Source: Centrapalus pauciflorus (lineage: Eukaryota; Streptophyta; Magnoliopsida; Asterales; Asteraceae). Taken from it: 64,000 nucleotides of DNA. Position numbers and translations under genes: made by a program. Under the pieces are notes generated by a model, which did no database searches, was not told the origin of the DNA, and worked only from the letters and a program-made list of their open reading frames with translations. This document shows, in pieces, positions 31,569 through 43,157 of the stretch. Position 1 is the stretch's first letter. Every line of letters starts with the position of its first letter. The stretch is from contig JAANYP010003714.1 in the NCBI GenBank assembly GCA_020465985.1, positions 1-64,000 of the forward strand, in the 5' to 3' direction.

Positions 31569-34442
31569 ATGTCAAATCTCCAGAAATTCCTAGAAATGGA
31601 CCACGAGGTCGGGAAGGCAAACGCACCGCCTAAGCTGATGAAAGTCGAGGACTATTACTGGTGGAAAGATCGGTTTACCGATTTCGTTCGGTTTAACGAC
31701 ATGCGCATGTGGGTGTGCATCGACGAAGGGTATATTCCACCGGTCTCAGAAGTTGAAGGTCGTCAGAAAGTCTTGTCATACCAAATGATGAAGGAGGATG
31801 ACAAGAAATTATATGAAGCCGAAAACAAAGCTTTCTCGCTGATCCGAATGGCTTTGCCTCAAGATATCCTGCACACATTTAGGACTCAGAAGACGTCGAA
31901 AGAACTTTGGGAGTCGCTAGAGAAGAGGTGTGAGGGTAATCCTCGGGTTCGCAGAAAGCGTACAGAGCTGTTGAAACAACAGTTCGCAATCTTCAAAGCG
32001 TTAAAGGATGAACAACTGGATGACATCATCACCCGGTTTTATCATCTATTGACAGAACTTGAGAGTCATGGGATTGAGTTTACTGATACAGACAAGAATA
32101 ACAAGCTTTTGGATGCCTTACCAGCCAAATGGGCTATGTATGTGGCAATGATCAAGCTGAATGAGGACAAGTATTACTCTCAATCTCTGGATGATATAGT
32201 GGGAACGTTGAGGGCATATCACTTCGAGTTACTAAAGGCTGAGACTGATTACGAACAAGTCCAGAATCCAGCAATGTATTTTGGAAAGACAACCAAATCT
32301 TCAGTGACAGCCGAGCCGAAGACTGCTACAGCATTTTTCACGGGAGAAACGTCGTCACCAGCAGAGTCTGATGACACATTGAATCGCGCGTTCTTAGGAT
32401 TAGGAAGATCGGAAGAACCGCAGCCTCAAGTGTAACAGGCATCGACATCTCAGAGCTATTCGAAGATGCCCATGAGCGCAAAGTCAGCGGAAGAACATTT
32501 GAATCTACTTGCTTCTTTTGTGGCCGCATACGGAAATTGTGTTCAAGGGAAGATTAATGATCCTGCTCTCTGGGACGAAGACTACGATCAGGTCGACCCT
32601 GATGACCTTGACGAAATGGATCTTAAATGGCAACTGGCCATGGTAACCCAGAGGGTTAAGAGATTCATTAAGAGAACTGGGAGGAATCTGCAGATGAATA
32701 ACAAAGGGATAGGATTTGATAAGTCCAAGGTAAAATGCTACAACTGTCAAGGACTGGGACACTTCGCCAGGGAGTGTCAGAGACCGAAAGTTGAATCATA
32801 CCAAGGGCAGAGTCAGCATCAGGGACAATTCCAAAATCAGTCCCAACAACGATACCTTCCAAGTTCTTCAACTGGTCAAGCCAATCTAGCGGGTCTACTA
32901 TCCAACGTCACTTCAGACAGACAGCTAGATGGTACGTATGATTGGAGCTCACATCCTGAGTCAAATGCTAGAGCCTTCATGGCTGAAGTCACAGAAACTG
33001 GATGTGATGGGGACGAGCAGACCACACGGGACAGCAGTCCGATGTGGGTAGAGAAAGCGAATGATCAGACAGTGCTGGAGTTTGCTGCTCAGATGGCCAA
33101 CGTGGAATCTGACAACTCAAAGGTTAGTCTGACTTCTTCTCTTTTTCGTGATTTATGTGCATTGTGTGTTAATTCTAACGATAGGTTAAATCTAATCTTA
33201 GAATCACATAAAACCATAGCTGCTCAAAATGAGAATTTGAAAATAGAAAACGCTAGCCTAAACGATATCAAACAAGATCTTAAATAAAAGCTTAAGGCTG
33301 ATGCTCAAGACGTAAAAGTTCTAAAAGACAAACTCAGTGAGCAGTGTGTTAGGATAGAGCTAATGTATGAGCACGTAGAAGCTTTGACCAAAAGTCTTAA
33401 GGACAAGGACATAGAGCTAGTAGAAACAAAGGTTAAGGTAGCAGAGGCGAATAGCAAGTTGGAGAAGTTTAGGAATTCGAGCCTAAATCTAGGGAAAGTC
33501 TTAGATGCCCAAAGACAGTCTAAGAAGCCCGTAGGTCTAGGTTTTCACGAAATTCCTCCACCTTTCAATGCAAACTATGTGCCTCAGCCTCAGGAGAAAG
33601 CTGACAAATCAGTAGACTTAGAGGACCTACCTACACCGACACCAGAGCCTATAGTAGAACATACACCTAAGGTCTGACTCAACCGTCAAGGTCAAGAAAG
33701 TCAAATTTGTGTCTTCCTCCAGTGAAACACCTGCAGGAAAACAGAAAATTGCTTGGGCTGATCAGGTCGATGAGCCAGACACCGTAGATGTACAAAAGGA
33801 GATAGACACTAGTGAGACACCTAGATCTAAGGGTACACACAAAAAGTCCATAGATAAGATATCTTGCTTCATATGTCACGAGAAGGGGCATGTTGCTTCT
33901 CACTGTCCACTTAGGAAAGCCGATGTTACACCTAAGACAGTGAATCCAACTCCTGTAAGCCCTCAACCAGTGTGGTAAGCACCAGTAGTTCTCAGAGTAC
34001 CGAGAAAACTGTGCAGGCCGCACCCAAACAAGTTGTGAAAAACACACCGGTTAAGGTTGGACCAAAGGAAGTGATTAGGACAAATTCACCGAATCGTGTC
34101 AATAATCAATCTAGGTCAGCACCACAGCAAGTCTATAGGAGCACAACACCTAGCAGGTCACATACTCCAGTTAGGTCTCATACTCCAGTTAGAGAGTATG
34201 CACCGGTAAGAGCTCAGGGATCACAGTCCGAAATGCCATATAATAGTAATTATTCTAGAGCTCCACAACAAATGCCTACTCCAAGGCAAAGAGTGAACTT
34301 TAATCACTCGGCACCACAAGAGAATTCAGTTCAAAGGCCCAAGTCACCTGAAAGGCGAGATGGGTATTTGAAAGAGTTCACGTATGTGGACGAGAATGGT
34401 ATAACCAAGTCAGTTATGGCTTGGGTTCCCCGTGATAACTAA
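31569..34442 (+). pseudogene. gag: copia gag, full length but broken
   Basis: The ATG at 31569 opens a capsid-like (UBN2-type) region, 31569-32435. An in-frame TAA at 32433 interrupts it; the same frame goes on through a first CCHC knuckle (32736-32777) to a second TAA at 33285. After that come a 2-base loss near 33673 and a 1-base loss near 33953, each compared with the array copies. A second CCHC knuckle lies at 33865-33906 and a basic Pro/Ser/Arg tail ends at TAA 34440. Two knuckles more than 1 kb apart are unusual for copia Gag. The final TAA is followed in the same phase by pol. Confidence 0.85.
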
Positions 34443-34457
34443 CCTATTTTCTTTCAT

Positions 34458-37400
34458 GTGCAGGAGATTACCACAGGTCCAAACAACAAGTGGTTCGTCG
34501 ACAGTGGATGCTCCAGGCACATGACAGGGGAAAGAGGTCTACTAACAGACTTCAAGGGTGGAAATCGGGGATTCGTATCATTCGCGGGTAACAAGGGTGG
34601 AAATATCACGGGTACCGGAGTGGTCACTAATGGGACAATCAAGTTGGACCAAGTTTATCACGTTGATAAACTGGTTCACAATCTCATTAGTGTATCTCAA
34701 ATCTGTGATAAGAAGAACTCGGTGTTATTTACTGACACTGAGGCGTTAGTGCTAAAGCCGGGATTCAAAATTCCTGAAGAATGGGTTTTGATGCGAGCGC
34801 CAAGGAAAAACGACTTGTACATGCTGGATATGAACAAGCCGGATACTTCGATGGGGCCAATCTGTCTTTTATCCATAGCTTCAGAGACGGAATCGGTACT
34901 GTGGCACAGACGCATGGCTCACCTGCACCTAAGAAAGAACTACATAACGAAGAATGGACTGGTGCATGGTGTGCCTATGAAAAGCTTTCAGTTCGAGGAC
35001 AAGTGTCTACCGTGCATGAAGGGCAAGCAACATAAGAAGACACACAAGTCCAAGACGCAGAATTCCATAACCTCAACATTCGATTTATTGCATATGGACC
35101 TTTTCGGCCCAATCAACAAAAGGAGTATCGGAGGTAGTTGGTACTGCTTAGTTATCACTAACGATTACTCACGGTTTTCTTGGGTTTTCTTTTTAGGTAC
35201 GAAGGACGAGACGGCTACCAAGCTAATCGGGTTCTTAGACCAAGTGGAGAAATCCTACGGAACAAGGGTTAAAATAATACGTACTGATAATGGGACTGAA
35301 TTCAAAAACACTGTAATTGGTGTATATTTCATATCAAAGGGCATAGTGCATCAATTCAGTGCACCATATGAACCTCAACAGAATGGGGTGGCCGAACGTA
35401 AAAATAGAACATTGATTGAGGCTGCAAGGACTATGCTTTCGGATTCAAAGCTTCCTACCATGTTTTGGGGGGAGGCAGTGAATACCGCGTGCCATATTTT
35501 AAACCGAGTCCTTACAGTCAAATCTTTGAACAAAACATGCTATGAAATTTTGAATAAACGGCCACCTAACTTAAGTGGATTCGAACCGTTTGGTGTACCA
35601 TGCACTCTTTTAAGAACAAAACATCAACCGAAGTTTGGTGAAAAGGCTGACGAAGGATACTTCCTAGGTTATGTGCCAAACTCACCAAACAAACGGGTTT
35701 TTAACAAAACAAATGGTACTGTGGAGATTGTGTATAATATTGAAGTCACAAGTTATACACATGAACCCCAAACTGGTCCGGAATGGATATTTGACTATGA
35801 TAAGTTATTTGAGTCAGTTAACATTCCTTTGGATGATGATGCAGGTACAATCGAAAAAGACATGGCGACGTTGCACCTGAATGACGATGGCCATATCTTT
35901 CTGAGGACCACGTTCGAATCTACATCTGAGCCTACTGCGACTGTAGATAGATCTCCAGAAGTTGCTGTTCAAGGAGCACCTATCACTGAGAATCAGACTC
36001 AAGCATCAAGTTCCAACTTTGAGGAAAACGTCCATGAGGAGGAAAATGTAGAAGCTGAGCCTGTTCCCCCATTAGGTGAAATAGGATCTAACTTAGGAGA
36101 TAATCTGACTGTTGATGAGATAGAGACCTCTAGGATTAACAAGAATCATCCATTAGATAGCATCATAGGAAATCCTAACGAGGGTGTGAGGACGAGGAGT
36201 AGTGTAAATAACAACATAGTGTTGTTGTCGATGATAAACGACTCCGAGGCATATCACACATGTCTCTATTCGTGTTTCATATCGCAAGTAGAGCCTAAGA
36301 ATGTGCAAATGGCACTTAAGGATAACTCCTGGGTTGAAGCGATGCAGGAAGAACTTTTGCAGTTTAGGAAACTAGAAGTGTGGGAGTTAGTTCCATTACC
36401 TCGAGGGGAGATTGCCATAGGAACCAAATGGGTTTTTAAGTGCAAAAGGGACGATCGGGGTATAGTCACGCACAACAAGGCTAGGTTAGTTGTAAAGGGT
36501 TTCAACCAAGAGGAGGGAATCGATTACAATGAGGTTTTTGCACCAGTAGCAAGGCTGGAAGCCATTAGGTTGTTTCTAGCTTTTGCCTCCTTCAAAGGCT
36601 TTAAAGTATATCAGTTAGATGTTAAGAGTGCTACCCTGTATGGGAAAGTGAAGGAGTTGGTGTATGTAGAACAACCGCCCGGATTTACAGATCCAAAATA
36701 TCCTGATAGAGTATATCGCTTAGATAAGGCTCTATACGGATTGCATCAGGCACCTAGGGCGTGGTATGAGACTCTATCCAACCATTTGTTAGAGAACGAT
36801 TTTGAAAGGGGTAGGATAGATAGTACTCTGTTTGTTAAGAGGAAGGGAGAACACTTTATCTTGGTACAAGTGTACGTCGATGATATCATCTTTGGATCAT
36901 CAGACGAACAGATGTGCAAAGATTTCGAGAAGGTGATGAAGTCTAAATTCGAGATGAGTGCTATGGGGGAGTTAAATTTCTTTTTGGGGTTACAAGTTGA
37001 GAAGAATGAGGAAGTGATGTTTATCCATCAGACTAAGTATGTCTATGACATATTAGAACGTTTCGGGATGGAAGGAACAAAGTTGACTGCCCATTTTAGC
37101 ACGCCGATTCAAGTGAATCACAATCTCGGACCGGGTACTGAAAGTGATACCGATGTGGATCCGACTCTATATCGGGCCATGATTGGATCACTTATGTATT
37201 TAACTGCTTCAAGACCTGACATTATGTTTGCTGTGTGTATTTGTGCTAGGTTTCAAACGAATCCGAAGGAGATGCATATGAAAGCTGTGAAGCGGATTCT
37301 ACGATACCTCAAGTCGAAACCGAAGCTGGGACTTTGGTATCACGCGGAGGGAGATCTAGAGTTGGAGGCGTTCACGGATTCTGACTACGGAGGATGCAGT

Positions 37401-37829
37401 TTGACGCGCAAATCAACGACTGGAGGTTGTCAGTTCCTAGGAGGGAGATTGGTTTCCTGGCAATGCAAGAAACAAACATCGGTAGCCGTGTCAATGTGCG
37501 AGGCCGAGTATGTTGCTGCTGGTAGTTGCTGCTCACAGGTTCTGTGGATACAACAACAATTGCGGGATTACGGTTTGGCTTACACTCAAACTCCAATTAG
37601 GATAGACAATCAATCTACAATTGCTATAACTAACAATCCAGTAAAACACAGTAAAACTAAGCACATAGACATAAGGTATCATTTTATTCGTGATTGTGCA
37701 TAAAAGAACTTAATCAAACTGGTAAAAGTGGCAACATAAGATAATAATGCAGATTTATTTACCAAAGCGTTTGATAAGTCACGGTTTGAGTATTTAATTC
37801 AACTGAATGGAATGCGCAACCCAGAGTAA
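34458..37829 (+). pseudogene. pol: copia Pol polyprotein, C-terminus broken
   Basis: Protease (Asp-Ser-Gly at residues 15-17), integrase HHCC and D-D-35-E, reverse transcriptase (Tyr-Val-Asp-Asp) and RNase H are all recognisable. The Glu lost in the array copy is kept here, in the Cys-Glu-Ala-Glu-Tyr stretch. A TAA at 37701-37703 ends the frame after 1081 codons, and a second stop follows about 30 bases later; the original end was at 37827-37829. One residue of the HHCC region is lost by a 3-base deletion near 34934. The start is GTG, in phase with gag across one TAA. Confidence 0.88.
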
Positions 37830-39226
37830 ATTGACCTTAGTAGTAGTAGCTTATTTGCTTTTATAGTCGTAGTATTTCTTTCTTTATAGTAGTCTGCTAA
37901 TTTAGGAAAGTTTCTATTTTTAGCAAGTTTCTATTTTTAGTAAGTTTCTATTTTTAGTAAGTTAGTAGGTTATCTTATGTCTTATGAAAAACAAAAGAAA
38001 AAAAAGAGAGAAAATCATAAAAATACAAAAAAAAAAGAGAATATCAGAAAATAGAGGTAAGTCTTAGATATATAGGTTCAAAGTGACGAAAATTAGCACA
38101 GTCGTTACAAACTCTAAGTGTTTAGGCTTTCACACATAATGCAACTAAATTCTAAGTGTTATACTTTATTTAGTTTGATGTGTTGGTAGGCATAATACAT
38201 AGAGGGAATCTCAAGGCTAATAAAATATTCTAGAAAAAGTCAAGCGTGTCACTAACTTAGATGTACGACCAATCGGTCTTAATTTTTATGTACAAGACAT
38301 ACAAACTTTGAGTCTAAATGAGGTATGCAAACTTTCTGGGGATGTATGGCAACATCAAATACATCTTAAAATGGAAAGAATAGAATTATCATATAAAACT
38401 GAGAGTCGAAAACATGCAACTCTGTTGTACGTAAGTACAGACCTGTTGTCTCTGTTTAGATTCGGGTTAGCAGACATGTCGCTTTGTTGTACGTCGGTAC
38501 AGACCTGTCACCGCTGTCTTGCTAACTTTAAAAATAAACCTTAAGTCAAACTAAGACACTTTGTTGTATGAAAATACAGACCTGTGTCCGATGTTTGTCT
38601 TTTAAAGAAAGTTTGCAAATACCAACAAGTTAGAATCTTCGTCTGTGTGCCTTGATCATAAAAGTATGTCTATGTCTGAGTCACGTAAGATAATTTCATG
38701 ATAAATAAAAATGCCAAGAGATATTCCGAAATGTAGAGTGTTTAAAGGGGTAAAATACCAACAATCGGCTAAATATGTATGTCACGACAAACAATCAATG
38801 GAATCAAAAATTCCTAAGTGTGAAAGTTTAAGTACTGAAAGTGAGTATCAGACATCGCTATCTGATTGAACCTTTCCTAGACTATACTCATCAAAAACAT
38901 TTCGTTCAATTTTCAGCTTAGGTAGTAAATTTGTTAAGTATAACTTAAGTCTAGAATAAATTTTTTTTTGTCAAAATTTTATTTTATTTTATTTTATTTT
39001 TACCTTAGTTTATTTTTATTTTTATTTTAGTTTAGTTTAATTTTACTTAGATAAAAGGTCAAAAATTCTGAGGGTGCATTCAAAGTTGGATAAAATAAAC
39101 ATTGCGTGAAATATCTGTTGCTTAGGGTAAAGGATTAGGCATAGTTTATCTTGTTACACAATACCGTAGAAAAAGGTTGAAAAAGTTGAATTTATTTCAA
39201 AAGGTTTTCGAAATTTTTCTAAGTGT
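37830..39226 (+). other. Non-coding region between pol and third ORF
   Basis: Counterpart of 5620-7026 on the other strand. It ends near 39257 at a deletion that joins TTCGAG-motif sequence directly to the middle of the third ORF; TATA box, first exon, intron and ATG are lost. No credible frame. Confidence 0.75.
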
Positions 39227-40423
39227 TTGGTGTTTTCGAGTTTAGGACAGACTCGAAGTGATCAAGATGACGAAGGCAATGATCCCGATGCACATAATGA
39301 GAATGAGCCTGTAGATTTTCCTGCAGCTCAGGCTACACAAGTTCAGGGGGAGCCCAGTCAAGCTGAAGGAGAAATGGGAGAAGCTAGTTCATCAAAACAG
39401 CCTACAGATGTTGAAATCAGTGAAATGATAGACGCTCTTATGGATCTCGATGATGATCCTATGGATGTAGGTTTTGATAATGACGATGAAGAGCTGGAAG
39501 AAGGCGAGTTTGTGCCAGAGGAGATTGTAGACTGGCAGTCGGATGATGAAGTAGTTGCTGATGAGGATGATGAAGCCGACGAAATAGTCGTACAACAGAA
39601 TCCTATCACGGATACTTACATGATAGACGGGAATAATATTGTCAACATTAATGTAGTAAATGCTGCACTGAATGCTCAACCATCAACAGAAGAACCTAGA
39701 GAGCTATCAAATGAAGAAAAACGAAAATTATGGTTCAGAGCTGAAAAGAAGGAGTTAGAGATTAAGAAGACAATAAGAGTGCCGGGTACTGGGAAGCTGT
39801 CTGAGCGCATATTAAGCTGGTTCTTTGATAGAGAACTGCAGCTATTTGTAATTAAGAGGAAAGACGGGCTTCAGTACCTGAGGCGAACTTTAAAAGCATT
39901 CAACTCCCTGCCAAAGATCGAAATTACTGCGCTAGCTTGGAAAGATCTGATAAACATTGGCAATGATCCCTATGCAAACGTAATCGAAAGAATCATAAAA
40001 AAGGAAGGGAGATCAAGGAAGTTCGAGCGATTAACTCCAAGGGTCGGGAGAACAATAGAGGATCCGTCACGTATCGATCCTCTAACTGGACGACCTTGGA
40101 TGAGGATTCACTATAAACCAGCTAGATGTCTGAGGAAAGTGCCTCTCAAGCCGATGCCACAGAATGTTTTGAAGAATCTACACTGGTGGTACGCTGACAC
40201 TGAGACTGGGGAAGCAGTCATGGAAGATTTTGAAGAAAAAGTCATTCTTAGAGTCTACGACCCGCTTCACCTGGTAAACCTCTCTAAAGAAGATCTTCAT
40301 ATTTTGTATGCTTGTAAGATTTCCAGTGACTCACATATGGACAGTGAAGCCAGTAAGTATGAAAATGTAGTCAAGGTATGTGTCGAGAAAGGTTTGTATG
40401 CTGGTAGTAGTTTGAATCAATAA
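39227..40423 (+). pseudogene. Third ORF of family-1 copia, C-terminal part only
   Basis: The frame of about 398 codons corresponds to the last half of the 759-codon array ORF from the acidic region onward, including the basic Trp-containing C-terminal domain. The first codon of the frame is TTG in foreign sequence and the first ATG lies about 45 codons in. It lacks the N-terminal domain and coiled coil. Confidence 0.75.
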
Positions 40424-40463
40424 ATAAACAAAGTTCTTAAGTCAAATGTGTGAATTATTAGAA

Positions 40464-40510
40464 GCTATCGTCAAGGGGGAGTCTGTTGGTACATCCTGTG
40501 TGACGATAGC
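40464..40510 (+). promoter_or_regulatory. Polypurine tract and hairpin across the 3' LTR edge
   Basis: AAGGGGGAG ends two bases before the LTR start at 40484. GCTATCGTCA (40464-40473) and TGACGATAGC (40501-40510) are perfect inverted repeats around it. Confidence 0.75.
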
Positions 40511-41130
40511 AGTCTAAGTGATCCTATATTGTGATTTTAGCAAGTGTGTGTTATATATGTTTATACATATGGTTGATATTTATTAGTGTTTGTATGTTTG
40601 AACTTGATGTAACGTATTACAAGAAGTTCAAACATAATGTACAAAGATAAAATCATTAATAAGGTAAAAACATAAGTTTCAACACTTAGTTGTTTATGTT
40701 AAATGCTAGATTCGAATCATACATGGCTTGGCATTCGAATCTGTGATAGATTCGAATGTAGCCACAGATTCGAATATGACCAGATTCGAGAGTGTCTTTG
40801 TGGACAGACTCGAATGGGCCATGGGCCAGATTCGAGTTTGGCCCAAACAGACTCGAATCAGGGTCTATAATTAGGGATAGACTCGAGATATTATCAGACT
40901 TTTAGCAGAATTCATGAGGAATTAAGCTTAAAGCGATCTCGAGTTTATCATCAGCTTTAGTGCTTTTTCGGAGAGAATCAGTTCGTAGGATCGTTCGTCA
41001 GTCGTTCGTTCAGCCTCTGATAGTCTCCGTGTTTCGTAGTTGAGAGTTGTTTCCGTCTACCCGTTAACGAGGATTCCGCACTCGTTGACGGCTCCGCGTC
41101 TAGATAGATCTCTTAGTGGTAGACCTTACA
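40484..41130 (+). repeat. 3' LTR of family-1 copy
   Basis: 647 bp, same ends and length as the 5' LTR, about eight substitutions. Followed by GTACC. Confidence 0.93.
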
Positions 41131-42254
41131 GTACCTATGACCTGTAAGTATGCTAACATGACGGTTTTTGTTGATTCAAACGATGACATAACATATTTTT
41201 TTATGACATGACACTTACTTTATTATTGTCGCTGTTGTTATTTATTCTTTTATTGAATGTTCAACTTGAAATTTAAAAACGCAGAATATGAACATAAAAA
41301 CTGATATATTTAAATCCAGATTTAGAACCTTAAACATGACAAAATTAAAATCGAAACCAATAAAGTAAATCAATACAGTTAATGAAATCGAAATTGATGC
41401 TTGAACTTAATCCTAAACTCGTTGTACATTTGACTTTTAAATGTTAACCACTAAACACCCATAAACACAATATGCTTGAACAAATCGAAATTGATTCAAA
41501 AAATTTAACCACGAGTCACCAAATGTACTATATCAACAATATAATCCAAGTACAAGTATCATCCGGTAAAAAAAATGCATTGTCATATCGATAATTTCTA
41601 AAATAGCATACATTTGTACGACTTTACCCAAATTAAATATTGAAAAATAGAGTTTTACCGGTGGAACCGGTAACCACCACCAAATGTACCACATGAACAT
41701 AAATTAAAGTACGAGTATCATCCGTGTAAAAAAATATTTACATTAGTCATATCGATAATTTCAGTAAAGTTGGATACATTTGTACGACTTTATCCCAAAA
41801 AAAAACAACAAACCCTTCGAAAAAAAAATTTTTTAATTAAAAGACGACGAACCATTCCAATATTGATTTTTTCAAACCATTTAGAATTAAATATTTTTAG
41901 TAAGTATTTGCAATGAAAAAGCTACGAACCCTTTTGATTATTAATTTTCCAAATGAAAAAACTTCACACCACATCATTTATTTTTTTATTTTTTTGAATG
42001 GAGGAAAAGAAATAAATCATTTCGATTTAGATTTTCTGAACGAAAAAATCTACAATTAGTTTTTTTATTAAATAAAGAAAGAATAAAGAATCGAGAAAGA
42101 TTTGGATTCTCAATAAATAATTGAAAAACAATGAACCATGGATATCATATAATAATTTAAATAAATATTATAGTAATATTTAAAAAAAGAACATACAATA
42201 AATATTAATAATTATAACAAAGGGAAAAAAAAAAGAAAACATTACCTTTGGATA

Positions 42255-42298
<44 letters not shown>

Positions 42299-42362
42299 AT
42301 ATATATATAAATTATAATATAAAGAAATAAAGAATAGGAATAAAAAAATATGCTAATTATGG
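41131..42362. repeat. Right arm of the long inverted repeat
   Basis: 41520-42362 pairs with 29013-30065 in reverse complement, including a (TA)n tract at 42256-42308 and the GATTTGGATTCTCAATAAATAATT stretch around 42098 (core ATTTGGATTCTC). 41131-41520 continues the direct-repeat unit cut by the copia insertion. A phrase around ACAAATGTACCAC/AGTATCATCCG occurs twice (41520, 41680). No gene. Confidence 0.7.
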
Positions 42363-42788
42363 CGCATCTAGTGCAACAAAAGTTTTTGGGGGAGGAGGAA
42401 GTGCTTCAGTTGGGATTCTCTCTTTGAAGTACAAAACTCCTCTTTCTTTTGGATCTCCAAAATGGATAAGAAGTTTTTCATTTCTTGGTCGGAATGGTTA
42501 TGAGATCCTGCTGGTTCGTAGAGTTTTGATGATCGAATGTGAGTGTTCTTTATGTGCAGGGAATGGTTTGGTGTTTATGATTCTCATTGGCTCTTAGGGC
42601 CCTGATGCCATGTTTGTTCCTTTCTCTTTGGTTGGTTTGATATCATGTTTATCGTGCTTGTTTTCTTTTTTGTTTGTTTTTTTAGTTGTCTTCTTGTTTT
42701 CTATTGTGTTTTGGTCTCTCTCACATTCTTTTAGTTCTTGTGAAAGATTGTGAAATTTTATGGTTCTTCATTTATGGTATATATGTTG
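42363..42788. other. Unidentified sequence, possibly a gene fragment
   Basis: A frame is open from about 42362 to 42597 (plus strand, Gly/Ser-rich start, about 78 codons, no ATG start), then T-rich sequence like a 3' untranslated region follows up to the family-2 insertion point. No domain recognised. Confidence 0.25.
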
Positions 42789-43143
42789 TGTTAGATTAAT
42801 TATTTCGATCCTAGGAGTTATTTTGTAATATTTATTAACATTGTAATGTGTCTTGTATTTATTTCTATGTAATTTCTTTCTTATGTAATAGTGTAGGGGC
42901 CATTGTTGCCAAGTCTTGTAAGTTAATTAAATGAGCCTATAAAGGCTCCTAGGGTTGCTTTTTGACAATACACGGTTGACCTACATTTGAATCTTCTCTT
43001 GGAGCCGCCACTGTTCTTCCATATTCACCAACATTCATATTGTCTTCTTTCTTATTAAAAACACATTTATTGAGCTTGTTTCTTCATGTGTTTGATGAGA
43101 AAAACGTCAAGGTGCTGAATATATACGGGATTTCATATTAACA
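42789..43143 (+). repeat. 5' LTR of family-2 element
   Basis: 355 bp, TGTTAG...TTAACA. TATAAA at 42938-42943 sits exactly between GAGCC (42933-42937) and GGCTC (42944-42948), a palindrome centred on the likely TATA box. Confidence 0.95.
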
Positions 43144-43145
43144 AT

Positions 43146-43157
43146 TGGTATCAGAGC
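43146..43157 (+). promoter_or_regulatory. Primer-binding site, initiator tRNA-Met
   Basis: TGGTATCAGAGC two bases after the LTR. Confidence 0.92.

Larger units (their letters stand above)
30251..41130 (+). mobile_element. Family-1 Ty1/copia retrotransposon, inserted copy with defects
   Basis: 10.88 kb bounded by 647-bp LTRs, with GTACC on both sides (30246-30250, 41131-41135) as target duplication. PBS, gag, pol, third-ORF fragment and polypurine tract follow in normal order. The two LTRs differ at about eight sites by eye (1.2 per cent), so the insertion is young, yet gag has two nonsense codons and two frameshifts, pol has two nonsense codons near its end, and about 2.6 kb spanning the third-ORF promoter and N-terminal half is deleted. 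Confidence 0.93.

Noticed and set aside
34382..34463. 82-base intron using GTATGT at 34382 before family-1 pol
   Set aside because: Splicing would shift the pol frame, so it cannot join gag to pol.
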